A program made the translations under genes and the position numbers. From Chalara sp. BL73 (taxonomy: Eukaryota > Ascomycota > Leotiomycetes > Helotiales), in contig CAKJVC010000017.1 of the NCBI GenBank assembly GCA_918026815.1, positions 248,001 through 312,000 of the forward strand: 64,000 nt of DNA, in the 5' to 3' direction. Below the pieces are notes generated by a model. The model was not told the origin of the DNA and did no database searches. It saw only the letters and a program-made list of their open reading frames with translations. Positions 46,624 to 57,800 of this stretch are shown here, in pieces; positions within the stretch are counted from its first letter, which is position 1; every line of letters starts with the position of its first letter.

Positions 46624-49600
46624 AAAAGAACACCGCATGGCATATCTTTTGGAGGGGATGGGATTGTAAATAGGAGGCGGCCATTAGTGGCGTGCGGGGG
46701 GTGCAAGCCAACAACGCCTGACTCGAACGCGGCTTCTGTCAGCAAATGTTTCATCGACCATATACACCAACAATCTGCAATGCGTTTTCTTCCCAACCTA
46801 ACCACGGGAAGATAAAGGCATAGTTCATTCACAACTGATGCGACAGCTCTGCTGAGTAAAGGAGAGCAAATCCGGTTTCATGCTCAACAATTGTGCTCCC
46901 TGGGAACTGTTTATCGACGAAGCAAAGAGATACCGTTCGGTCTGTAGCCGGGGAGGTATTATGAGACTTGGGAGAGGAGGCGCATCGGGCGCCGCTCGAT
47001 TTCCGCTTGCAAAGGGACCATATCCCCAAAGGGGTTCCAATTCATAGATTGCGCCTCGCCTATGCATCTCCTATCGAGCCTGTCTATATTTTGCCAAGGC
47101 GGTAGTTGGCACAGAGCTTTTTGTAATGTAGGAGGGTGCACGGTCGCTTAGCTGCCACGCGAAAGATAAACGCAAACTGAGACGATACATATCAGTAAGT
47201 GCCGGAGACACAGTTCTGGAGAAGTGAGCAAAGATAAGGGTTGCTCTACGGCATCCGAGAGCTTGAATCTACAATAAACTGCTTCGGCATGGAGGTCGCA
47301 CCTTGCCGGAGCCAAATGGAGATAATCACGAGTGGCTGGCTTATCTCGGGAACGGACCTGCTAGAACTCATTTCTTGATGGCGCGTTCTTTCAGCCCCCA
47401 AATTACTCGCCATATTATATCCAAATATTCAACCAAAAGCACTTGCCGCACGCCCAGTATACAGCTGAACAGTCTATCCAGACACAGAGGGGAGCTTGAT
47501 ATTGAACAGTGCTACAGACCAGCTCGAAACGTGTCCGGCGTATGAATGTCACGTGCTAAAAGGTAATACGGCGGTTCGGTAGAAGATTTAGGTTTCGGCA
47601 AGTAAGGGGTCGCCAGGGGTACGGAGGGTATAGAAGGAGGTTCGGTGCGTAACAGAAAGGGTAGAGATTAGTCTTTGTATTAATAGGGGTTGATTTGTGC
47701 CTCGCGACTCTGTCCGCCTTACAAAACGATCGCAAACTCAGCGGCGCTGGCAGTAACTTGCTCGTTAACCGGTCGCCGGTAGCTAATATACGTCTAAGAT
47801 CGTTGGAACTGCGGATAGAGCACGCGCTGAGAACAAGGGTGCTCTGCTCAGGGAGATGAGGTTGGTCTCAGGCCATCTGCTGGTAGCAACATGCGAAAAC
47901 AAGCGAGCACGGAACTACCTTGGATTACTTCACGGCATCTGCACAGAAGACTAGATATGATAGAATCAAAGACGTCCTCAGGGGTTTCTCGGTTATGCTA
48001 AGCATACCGTCCTAGAGCCACCTCGACGGGCCATTGTTCCTTAGCACCCTTGAATAGGCACTAAATCGGAAATTGCTCCTCTCAATCTTGCCACTCCCAC
48101 CCCTACTTAATTTTAATCGGTGCTTCCTCTTAGAATGATGCCTTCCACGAGAAACTGTCATCCTTATGGCGCGCCGTATCGATCACCCGATTATTTTTCC
48201 GCTTGAAGCCTCCGACCGATGAATCAGGGAAGCGGGAAGGCGAAAGAGATAGTCTTTTGCGTGGTAGAATTTGATGGAGTTCTTCTAAGGTGCCAGGCTC
48301 CGGAGTTTCGCGGTCGTCAGGATAGTCATACTCTTCAGGGTAAAATCCTGTGGTCGGTGAGATGTTGTTCAAAGGCACCGCCATAGGCAGAAGATCGTCT
48401 GGTCTTCGATGGCGCGTTCATCGGTACCGAAGATTCGGTCTGCTTGCTACCAGAACTCGGGGAGCAACCGCTTGAACTCCCCGCATGTGTGAAGTGAGCC
48501 TCTCTCCGCGTTGGATACTGGAAAGGCGTGACTAATAACGATCAACAAGCTTTGTACAATCGACCTTACTCCTCGCAGATCATGCAAGTCTGGGCCGCCG
48601 TGCCTAGCAAATATTTTGATCTGTTTCAAAGTAACATTATTGCGGACAAGTCGAGTTGCTGCTGCAGGTCGAGGGCGGCTGATTTTTTTGTTCGTCGATC
48701 GAGCTCCCTCAATGCTCGACGAGTACCTTGGAAAGGGAGTCGTAAATTTCTGCAGAATGGAGTTTGTACGGGTTTACAGGTGGACCCTCAGGCGCTAAGT
48801 CTGCTTTGAAGTGTTGTCTATTTCGATGAGGTGGGATCTGTTCTCGATTGGCGCTAGACATTGGGGTTTCTCGGAGAGTCGATACAAAAGGGGGGAAGGT
48901 CTTTTCAAGTGCCAACGTAGAGCTAGGCGGTTTCGCATGGTTGGGTATCGCGGTCCTGGAATATATACTGGACTGTGCTTTCTCTCGCCTTCTGGTTCTT
49001 TGTCGTCTTTTGATTCTTAATGGGGTTCTAGCTCTTTATCGGGTTTTTAATCGGGTTCTGATTCTTTGTGGGGATGGGGGTGGGGTGCGGTAGGGCTGGA
49101 TAATGAGATAAGCTACACTTGAAATTAACCTTGAATGGGATTAGTGCGGCTATAAAGCTAGGACGGGAAAACAGGAAACTGGAAAGGGGAAACAGATCCC
49201 GGGCCTAAACATGGGTACGGAGTTATTAGATCCGCTTCTTGCAACCTCCCTTACTCCATGGCCAGTGCACCCAAACGAGGTGGAGCCAGATGGTCGGTTA
49301 TTAACACACCACCCAAACGCCATTTTGTGACAATATCGTTGGTATTCATGGATGGCCACTAGAAGTGTATGGTGTATATATCAAGGGGTAACTCACTATT
49401 AGCCCAACAGTCGAAAATCAGATCAAAACGAGATTCCCCATGTTGTAGACCCTTCCGCGAAAGGAGGAATGGCCTTCCTCACACCAGAAACGTGCTCTGC
49501 ATCTTAGGGCTCATTATAATCATGCTTTGAAGCGTTGTAGGTGTTCGAGAGTTCAGGACTTGGAACATACCGCAGTCCCTGTCTAGTGATAATTGATGAT

Positions 49601-50112
49601 GCTGGTAGATCTTGAGGAGCGGAGGTATCCTTCATAGCGGACCCATCAGTTGAATTGTCTTGGAGAGCTTTGGATTATATCTTGAACAAGGCGCTGACTG
49701 ATATCTCCAATGGATACGGCACACAACGTTGCGAGATGGTTGACATTATATGGGAGATATGAGTCGTTGTGTTTCATTATAGTTTCAATTGCAAGATACT
49801 TGGACGACACAATGTAACATCATGCTCTGGCGGCATTCTTTTCTTGTAGGAACAAGTCGCAAGGTGCATTACTTCAAACGAGTCCGTCGATCCAGGGTAT
49901 GGTTGCTGAGGGATCAACTTCTTTGTGAGTTATGGGCATTAACTCGTTATCCCTAGGAGTGGGTTTACACTTGAAACTTTGAACAAGAATTTGTAAATAT
50001 ACCCTGCTACTGCTCTCCTAAATTTCACCTTTTATAACAAATTGAAGAAAATACACGCTTTCCTTCAGACACATCAATTCCATAACTAACGAACTTTCAA
50101 GCATAGACTCTA

Positions 50113-50468
50113 TGCCTACCCAATGCTCTCTCGTGGGGCCGCCCAGGTATTTCCCAAACTCACTTGGTGTCTGAGGATCTTCCACAGCAGGTACTGTTAT
50201 GGAGTTCGAAGTAATATACGTTCAGACCAGCGAGTATATTTGTCACAATATCTGCCACATCCCCACACCCGTTGCCATAATGAACATGTTGACCCAGGGT
50301 CCTCAAATTGCGATAGCTGGGCCGTGGGCTCTAGTGATCATGTGCCTATGGAACCCAAACTCGTACAACCCTCAGGCGCAGATTCGTATCTTCAGAGCCG
50401 CGCATCCGGACTGGGATATCTCGGGACCTCGATGGCGACGAGATGCTAAATCCCATGGGAAAATCTGA
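50113..50468 (+). CDS. Small orphan ORF candidate
   Basis: A promoter-like stretch (TTTTATAAC near 50030, then pyrimidine-rich sequence) precedes an ATG at 50113 and a possible 42-44-bp intron. Next comes an open frame beginning ATG at 50199 with 89 residues, containing QIAIAGPWALVIMCLWNPNS and ending RWRRDAKSHGKI. No family recognised and no signal peptide. Could be chance. Confidence 0.25.
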
Positions 50469-51960
50469 CGTTTGATAATTCAGGCATCTAATGCTCGTCC
50501 GTCACCATATACATGATTACGGAGAGGTATTTCCAATGAGGAATGGGGAAGGAACGAAGAAGAAAAGGGATGCGATCATTGGGATGCATGCTTGAGTGCT
50601 GGAATTTGCCTTCACAGCATAGCCTGGCTTTTAGTGGTCGCTCTTGTGGTTCAGATCTCTGGTGGAGTATGCCTCTCCCTGTCGCATCCCTTCTATAATC
50701 CTCTAAGCCCCAGAACTCCCTTCACTGTCACAGACACGGAAGGTAGTCAGAACGCCACGCTGTGCGAATTTATAATTTGGTCCCTAAATATCATTTGAAT
50801 TGCCGGCTGATACCATCAACTTGTTAGGTGGATGATATATAAAATCAATATTTGGCTAAGAGTATCATGTTGAAACTAGGCTAGACTGCCAGCCTGCACT
50901 CTAACGAGAGTGTAACCCGGAATTTGGGCAAAGGCACTCAAATGTGGTTTGGGCGTTTAATGCTGCAGTTATAAATTATGGATGCTTAGATGTGAAAGGT
51001 GGCTGTGAAAGGCTGTGAAGTGAATATGGCCCCCCTTTAAACTCTTCGCTTAAATTTATCCAATCAGGTACATGTATAGAAATTTCGACTTCTATATAAA
51101 TTAATTTTTGCACTTTACACAACAAACATGAGACAAACTTCAGAGTAGTCCCACGCGAAACGCCTTCATCAAGTACGCCAACGCGATCGCACCCAGAACG
51201 GGCAAAGTGCGTAAACAACCCGTATAAAAATTCGTGCCACACTGCTGGACTGCACCAACCAGTTAGGAGGTTAGAGACTTGTCTGGGGACCTTTGGGCAA
51301 GCAACCGGGCTTGTCTGGGTCCCCCGGAGTTCAAAATCACTGCTAACTTCCCCCTGCCCACCTCCCTGCCCAAAATCCCCTTCTAGGTTTACTTGAGCGC
51401 TGAGAAAGGCGCGAACAAATGACATGTATGTAACTCCTGAATGTAAGACTATATACTAACAACATTATATGACCCTTTGAAGCCCCATAACAAATTTTTT
51501 TAAATAGTCACCTTCTCCACAATCCCATATTCTTGGACCAAGTGGTCAGCATAGCACGAAGGAAATAGACTCCTACCCTGTATATATAGTCGCTATCTAG
51601 GTGCTTTGTTGCTTTCTATGGAATGAGAGAAGCGGCCAAGTTTGGTGAGGGCATCATATAAAGTTTCTCGACATGTATACTAAGCACGCTGGCTTGTGGG
51701 ATAGATATAACTTCTGCAGGCAAGAAAATAGGCTCCTGACGGCTAAAAGTTGCTAATATACCTACTCTTACTGGCAATACTGGTCCATGGATTAAGAGGT
51801 GCCCATAGGAGCTTAGCGAGGCTGAAGCTAAGCATTTTGGCGATCCTTCGATGCAACTCGATTATGAGCACTCAAGCACAGTAAAGACGAAAGCTCAGGT
51901 AGGCAACATTCAACTCAATAATATTATGCTAATATACTATGGCCTGGCCATCCAGCCATC

Positions 51961-53847
51961 TCAAATCAGCCACTTCATATCGACCCGGTCATCCAGCTCT
52001 GGAAGCTGCTTCGGATCCTCATTATTCGCCCACAACGGACTGCTCTTCATCCAGTTTCTCAAACACCATCCGATAGTTGCCAAGCACCCAGTTACACCAA
52101 ATACTGCCGCTGGCCCCCAGGTCCTGATGACATGGAAAGCCGTCTTATAGTACTGCGCATTCTGTAGATCGGTATATCCGCCATAACCTTTCGTGCCCAG
52201 CAAGGAAGCTTTGCAGAAGCAGTTGTTCAGCCCGTTGGTCACTTGCAGCATCATAACAGCTAGAAGAAGCATAGTGTTGAGTGTGTTGGTAGTGACGGTT
52301 AGGTTTCGAGTCCAGGCTGGAGGTTCTTGGTAAATTATCTGGACACTGGAGGTGATAAGGCTGATGAGAAACCAAGAAAGGAAAAGGAAGGAGCGGCAGC
52401 CAAGACCGACAGTAGGTGTGTTGAAGGCGATCACGAATGCAAGGAAGACTTGCTGGGATACAAAGACATGAGATATGAGGCAGATGACCCACCAAGATAC
52501 CGGCCGTCTCGTGAGTGTTTTGCGAAAGAGCTCACATTTTTCACGGTGATAATTGCTGAATCTCTCTGTCGGAGTAAGATACTGTGGCCCATCTTCGTCA
52601 ATATATGGCTGATGCTCTGCGATATCTAGAAGGGCACTGGCAACCCCACTGTATCGAAGACGGCGACCTTGGCCGATGAAATCATCGATGTGGAGGTCTA
52701 ATTTGGATCCTGGAAGCCCTTTCTTCTTGTTGGGGGGTTGCCACCATTTTGGCTCTCCGTTTCCAGCACAATCCAAAATCTGTTCATTGTTGTATAGCCA
52801 GCGATTGATTAACACCATACATCGAGTTGAGGCAGTCGGATTGCGGTCGGTCACGGTTGAGCAAACAAGCACTGGGAGCCAGGATACAAAAATGCCCAGA
52901 GATAAAGAATGTGCCGTGGTGTTATCTCCGAGATTTGCAAATGTAGTGACGAGCGAGAAGGCGAACGACACCATGAACCACGTAATGTTGATTAGGACAG
53001 GAAAGACACCTCTTCGTCTATTGCAGCGAAGTTGAAAGGCGAGATGTGAGACAAGGACTCGTGAGTAAGTCACATCTCGCTCGTCACTGTCGCACAGCGG
53101 TCGAAGGATGCCATACACCAAAGCTCGGTCTCTTCGCTCCAAGGTGGTTTTGTCAAGCCCAAATGAGCGGTACTCGTACTGACCAATGCAGCTGAGAATA
53201 TACAATACGTTCCGATATAACAATTCAGTTGATGGCTCTTTCCTGGAAAGATTCTGACACCTTCTCATAATATATATGTTGAAAAAGGTGTTGGTTAGTG
53301 CGGTTTGAGGTGAGCCAATCCAAGAAGTAAATGACTCAAAGGTCTTTTTATATTTTTTTCTTGAAAGCGCCTCATATGGCAAGTTTGAGAACAATGCTAC
53401 CGATGGAAGAACCTGAGAAAATCAGTTATGCGCGACAAGAAAGGTGATTAACCGAAGGAGCACGGTGCAAGAATCTCAGCTTACCCAGGTTGTTAACACA
53501 GATAAAGCTATGAAGATGTCGTGCGGATCAGATACATTTCCTCCACACATCGCTTTGCAGCCTGGGGTTATTATGGTTAGCTTTTCTCCAATAACGGACG
53601 AGACATGCTACATACCTTCATAGCTTAATGTTGTTGGCTTTCTCGTAACTTTTGGATCAAGTCCTCTGATATATCCTTGATATATATGATCTTTGTAGTT
53701 GAAGTTCACTTCCTTTGCTCTGGTCTCATTTCCAATAGCGCTCTCAACAAGAGCCAGGCAGGCATCGAAGCGCTTACCAGCTGAAACCAAAACGATGAAG
53801 GGCAGAAGCTGTATCAGTCTGTTGGGGAAACGCCAGAGATTGTCCAT
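51961..53847 (-). CDS. Fungal polytopic membrane protein, uncharacterised family
   Basis: Three exons, 53847..53616, 53561..53485 and 53412..51961, give 586 residues in one clean frame. The N terminus is a signal peptide or anchor (LIQLLPFIVLVSAGKRF). A short luminal part with Cys residues ends in CGGNVSDPHDIFIALSVLTT, a block that recurs in a conserved Pezizomycotina membrane family of unknown function. About seven further hydrophobic segments follow, for example ITWFMVSFAFSLVTTFA, WWVICLISHVFVSQQVFLAF, FLFLSWFLISLITSSVQII and TWGPAAVFGVTGCLATIGW. A conserved-looking SWIGSPQTALTNTFFNIYIM lies before the first core helix. No transporter or enzyme signature. A fold-back mobile element sits 58 bp upstream of the start codon. 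Confidence 0.8.
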
Positions 53848-53904
53848 GGTTTTACAATCTCAAATGGCCTCTACGAGAGATTTACATCTTATCTTTGCCC
53901 AGCA

Positions 53905-54049
53905 CAGTAGGGTGCAAAAAGTGTCGACACCCCCCGGCTAGCGTAGTTGCTTCAGGGGAGTAAAAATGCGTACATTTAAAACTGCAGCCCTGAAACTGCG
54001 TAGATACAGTCACGCTAGCAGGGGTGTCGTCACTTTTTGCACCCTACTG
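53905..54049. mobile_element. Fold-back MITE with Tc1/mariner-like terminal inverted repeats
   Basis: The ends are near-perfect inverted repeats of about 39 bp: CAGTAGGGTGCAAAAAGTG at the left and its reverse complement CACTTTTTGCACCCTACTG at the right, continuing inward through CGACACCCC and GCTAGCGT. Pairing extends further (GCTTCAGGG with CCCTGAAAC), so almost the whole 145 bp folds into one hairpin. The right flank is TA and the left flank CA, compatible with a TA target duplication hit by one transition. No coding capacity, so non-autonomous. Confidence 0.85.
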
Positions 54050-54836
54050 TATGCCTGTGACCCAAATTAGAAGTTCGGCGTAGGTGATTACAGGTGCATG
54101 CTTTGAACCGATAAGAACAGATGTGCTGCCCACGAGGACGAGTGCGGTGAGGCACAGCCTCAGCCACAAGGCACTGAGTCCTGATATGGTATATATTCGA
54201 CGCGCCAAGCGTTGCTTTTATGTAGGATGATTGGAGATAACAGGGGAATATATCGGCTGTTCACCGAATCAAGGCGACGCAAGCCTCGCCAGAGCAACCT
54301 CTACAGGCCAATCGCTTCTAGGCTTGGCACAAGCCCCCTTTTTTAAGGGACCAAACAGAGCGTATCACGTGCACATCGAAGCGAACTATCAATACATTGA
54401 ACACTCGAATGATCTGAAGAATAACGGACAATTGCATTAATGAAATATCAATATGATGGTACGCCTCTGCCAATACTCCTTTCTGTTTCCTATAAGCTCT
54501 AGATTTTTATGCTATCGAAATCATAAGTAGAGTTCGAGGAAGTAATACAAATGCGGCGTAGTATTTCGTACCTCTAAAGCTGAGATATAACATCAAATTC
54601 GATATCAAGGCTTAGCGGAATGATCGCTAATAGTCTCCACCAACGTATAATGTATTTAGGTTAAATATGCAGCAAGCTTGGAAGACGTCACATCGTAGAA
54701 CCAAGACATCGAAATATCGTAAAGGTCAGGCTTGAGATATGATCTTGCATCATATCTCAACTATAAAATTAATAAAGTATGGAAAGTATTCTGATCAAGT
54801 CTAGCCTGGATTTATGAGGTAATTTTATTACAAGGA
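54050..54836. other. Intergenic region
   Basis: AT-rich, no supported gene. Contains a short inverted repeat at 54732-54761 (GAGATATGATCTTGCATCATATCTC). Confidence 0.45.
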
Positions 54837-57800
54837 CTATTTTGTGGTCTCTATATCAAGGGGCAACTGAGCAGCTCGCCACACTTTCAAAATAGCTGTC
54901 CCATTGTCGAATGAGAAACCTTACTCCACAATACCCACTGGCCAAACGCATCCTTGATGTAGCACGAGTATTGGTAGGTTGGGTAGAGAAGGCTAGATAC
55001 TTACCTAATGACAGGTTTGAGCATGGCTTTTAGCATACCTTTGATGTCACCTTTTTCAAGTGACGCCAACATATCCTCCAGCTTGTCACCTACAACAAAA
55101 TTAATATACCCGATTTGTAGAAAGCCAGAAGTAAAAGTGCCTCACCTGCTTTAGTCTCGCGTATCTTGTCGCACAGTCGCCTGCATGTTGTGGTGTATCT
55201 TTTCAAGGTATCCTTCGCTACCAAGTTATAGTGGTGAGTGTCATGGCGAAGCTGTTCGATATCTTCTAACAGCTCTATGGGCTGGGACTCATCTTCAAAT
55301 GATACCTAAAGCGTTTGTTAATCTCTATTATCCACAGGGACGCCATAATACAGAACACTGGGAAGTGGGTTCTATGCTAACACCAAGCAGATGCGAGAGC
55401 AACCAAATTTCCACTCTGTCCTGCTCCATAGTAATTTATAGTAACCAGAATGAAACTAATATTTGAATAAACGCTATAGAGTTGGACTTACAGCAATAAT
55501 CGGAACCTCTTGGTTATACAGCGCTCGTTTCCAGTTGGTCAGCTCTACTGATTCTGACGAGTACCAGTTCCAACGTTCTAACACATGGGGCAAGGTATCG
55601 GCGCAGAAGTACCAAAGCGCCTCACTGGTAGTTGCTTCAAGTACGTGTAAGTACTCCTTTTGAAACACTATGTGATAGTATCGATCGTCGAATATAACTA
55701 GCTAAGTCAATTAAAAAACCGTAACGATAAACTAAGAAATAGACCTTACACTTACACTCAAGTAATCTTGGGCTCACAGGGCGGCCCCTTTTATCAAGTG
55801 GCACGTCAGACTTTTCGGAGCCTAAATACCTTCTTTCGGTGGTATGATCCACAGCGAATTGTTTCAGTTTGGGTAGCTTTTTGCCTCTTCCAAATACGAA
55901 TACATTACATTCGTAAGTGTGCTGTATAAGTCCTAAGTTAGCATACAGGGCTCATGAGAAGATCAAGTAGAATAATGTGTGTGGCGGTGCTCCCCATACC
56001 GTAGTAAACTTAACATAATTGTGCTCAGACTTCCTATGCGATATTTTGTAACTCGCGTGGGATACACCTTCCTGAATATTTGGGACTGATATCTTGTATC
56101 TAGCCTTGATTATTTCCATTTCCGTTTCCCCACAGTCTTGGAAAGTATCCTTCTCTGATAGAACGGATCTGGTAAGAGAATGGGCGAGTTGGCCGTTATT
56201 CGATGTCGTCCTGGAAATAAGGGACTCATTCGAGCCAGCGCATCCTGTGGCAGAACCGTAAGGAGATATAGCACCTAGTGCGTCGGATTCTGCATCTGAG
56301 ACTCTATTTAGGCGCTTGCTTTGGGATATTTCAGAGATGCCGATATCACTCTTGCTGAACTTTCTTTTCATGCTTTGAACTCGCGATCCTAGCATCACGC
56401 TTGCCATAATATTACTGGTTCCTATAAAGTCGTTAAGCCTGAGCTAAACCTTGCAAAATTCACTCAAGTTATTGGAATCATGTAGATAAACCTACTAGAA
56501 GAAAGGGCAACTCCCTTAGAACATCCCAAGGTTCCTGATATTGCAGGGTCTAAAGGTTCTTGCAGTGAGAGATCTGTGATTTGAGTATCCTTATCACCCA
56601 TTCTAGCCCTTAAGCCTTTAATATATTTGTCCATTTCCTCCACTCCGTTCGTAAGCTTCGTATTCAGGTCGATTGCGCTATCCCTTTCCTCACGTATCTG
56701 AGATGCGGCTTCAATGTAGGCATCCTGAGCGAGTGGCCGGCCGAGGAGCTTTCTGATTCGCCAGAAGGGCAATCTATCAGCGATTTTTGGATCTTCTACC
56801 GCAATCTGATCGTCGCTGAGATCACTGAAAAGAGTTCTAAAGGCTGAGTGATCATCAAACTCGTTGCTAAATATTTAAGGTTAGACCATTGCCTTGACCA
56901 ACGCAAATATGCGGCGTCTCATAGTATCGTTGATTAGTGCTTCGCTAGAACGCATGTGTAACAAGAAGCGCGAAGGGACTTACGATTCCATCAAAGTACA
57001 TAATAGGTTCTCGATATGGTGTACACCCATCCCCACAAATGAACTTGCCCGAATTTTTAACATCCTGTTTACAATATTTGACAGTATTTTATTGCGAGGT
57101 ACGGCTAGCGATTCTTTTGCCCTGCAGAACTCACTCCGAAACAGCAAAAAAACGGCAATAATTTGATGGGAATAGAGTGCGTCGTCACCTTTGTTAGGCT
57201 TTGGAAGGGAAGAGCTGGTGGTCTTCGATTCAGATAACTGTAATTGTACATTAGGCTTATTTGCGAGTTAAGTGGCACTTGACTTACATGGAGATCTATC
57301 TTTCTGGAATCGGCAGCTTCTTTAGGACCCTCTGATATTTTGAACCTAGATGTAGCCATATTCGCAGTATACCTTCTCCGCCTCGCTAGCGCGGCAGACT
57401 TACGGTTGACGACATCTGCGATATGAGTTCTCACTCTGATAACTCGTGAGATAGCTTGCGCAGCCAGTATTGTGAGTACTTCTCATGCACAAAATAGGGT
57501 CGAGTAGCGATGTTAACGGTGGTAGAATCTGATTAAAGATGGCGAGATAAAAGGGTTGTAGAGGTCTTGAAAAATTATTCTGGAATTTATAGCCAAAAGC
57601 CTGATGATATTGAATATTTCGATCAGCCTTATCAATATTGATTCAAGCTTTGACCTAATGCGCCTCACTGACAAGGCTGCCCACCGCTTCGGGCTCCTTT
57701 TGATAAGCTACTTTTTAACTTCTCCTAAAGAGTCGCTATAGGTTTACCTTAGCCATTAGGAGGAGTTCCTCAATCTCTGGCTCTTTAGTGTCTGAGAACC

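Larger units (their letters stand above)
46062..51960. other. 5.9-kb gene-poor region
   Basis: No recognisable conserved gene. Contains a short tandem repeat (46535-46623), scattered short frames (for example 48130-48384, minus, 84 residues) and one orphan candidate at 50113-50468. The rest appears non-coding or decayed. Confidence 0.45.

Noticed and set aside
50592..50798. 68-codon frame with a hydrophobic N terminus resembling a secreted peptide
   Set aside because: It starts at TTG with no in-frame ATG before the hydrophobic stretch, so not a credible eukaryotic start.
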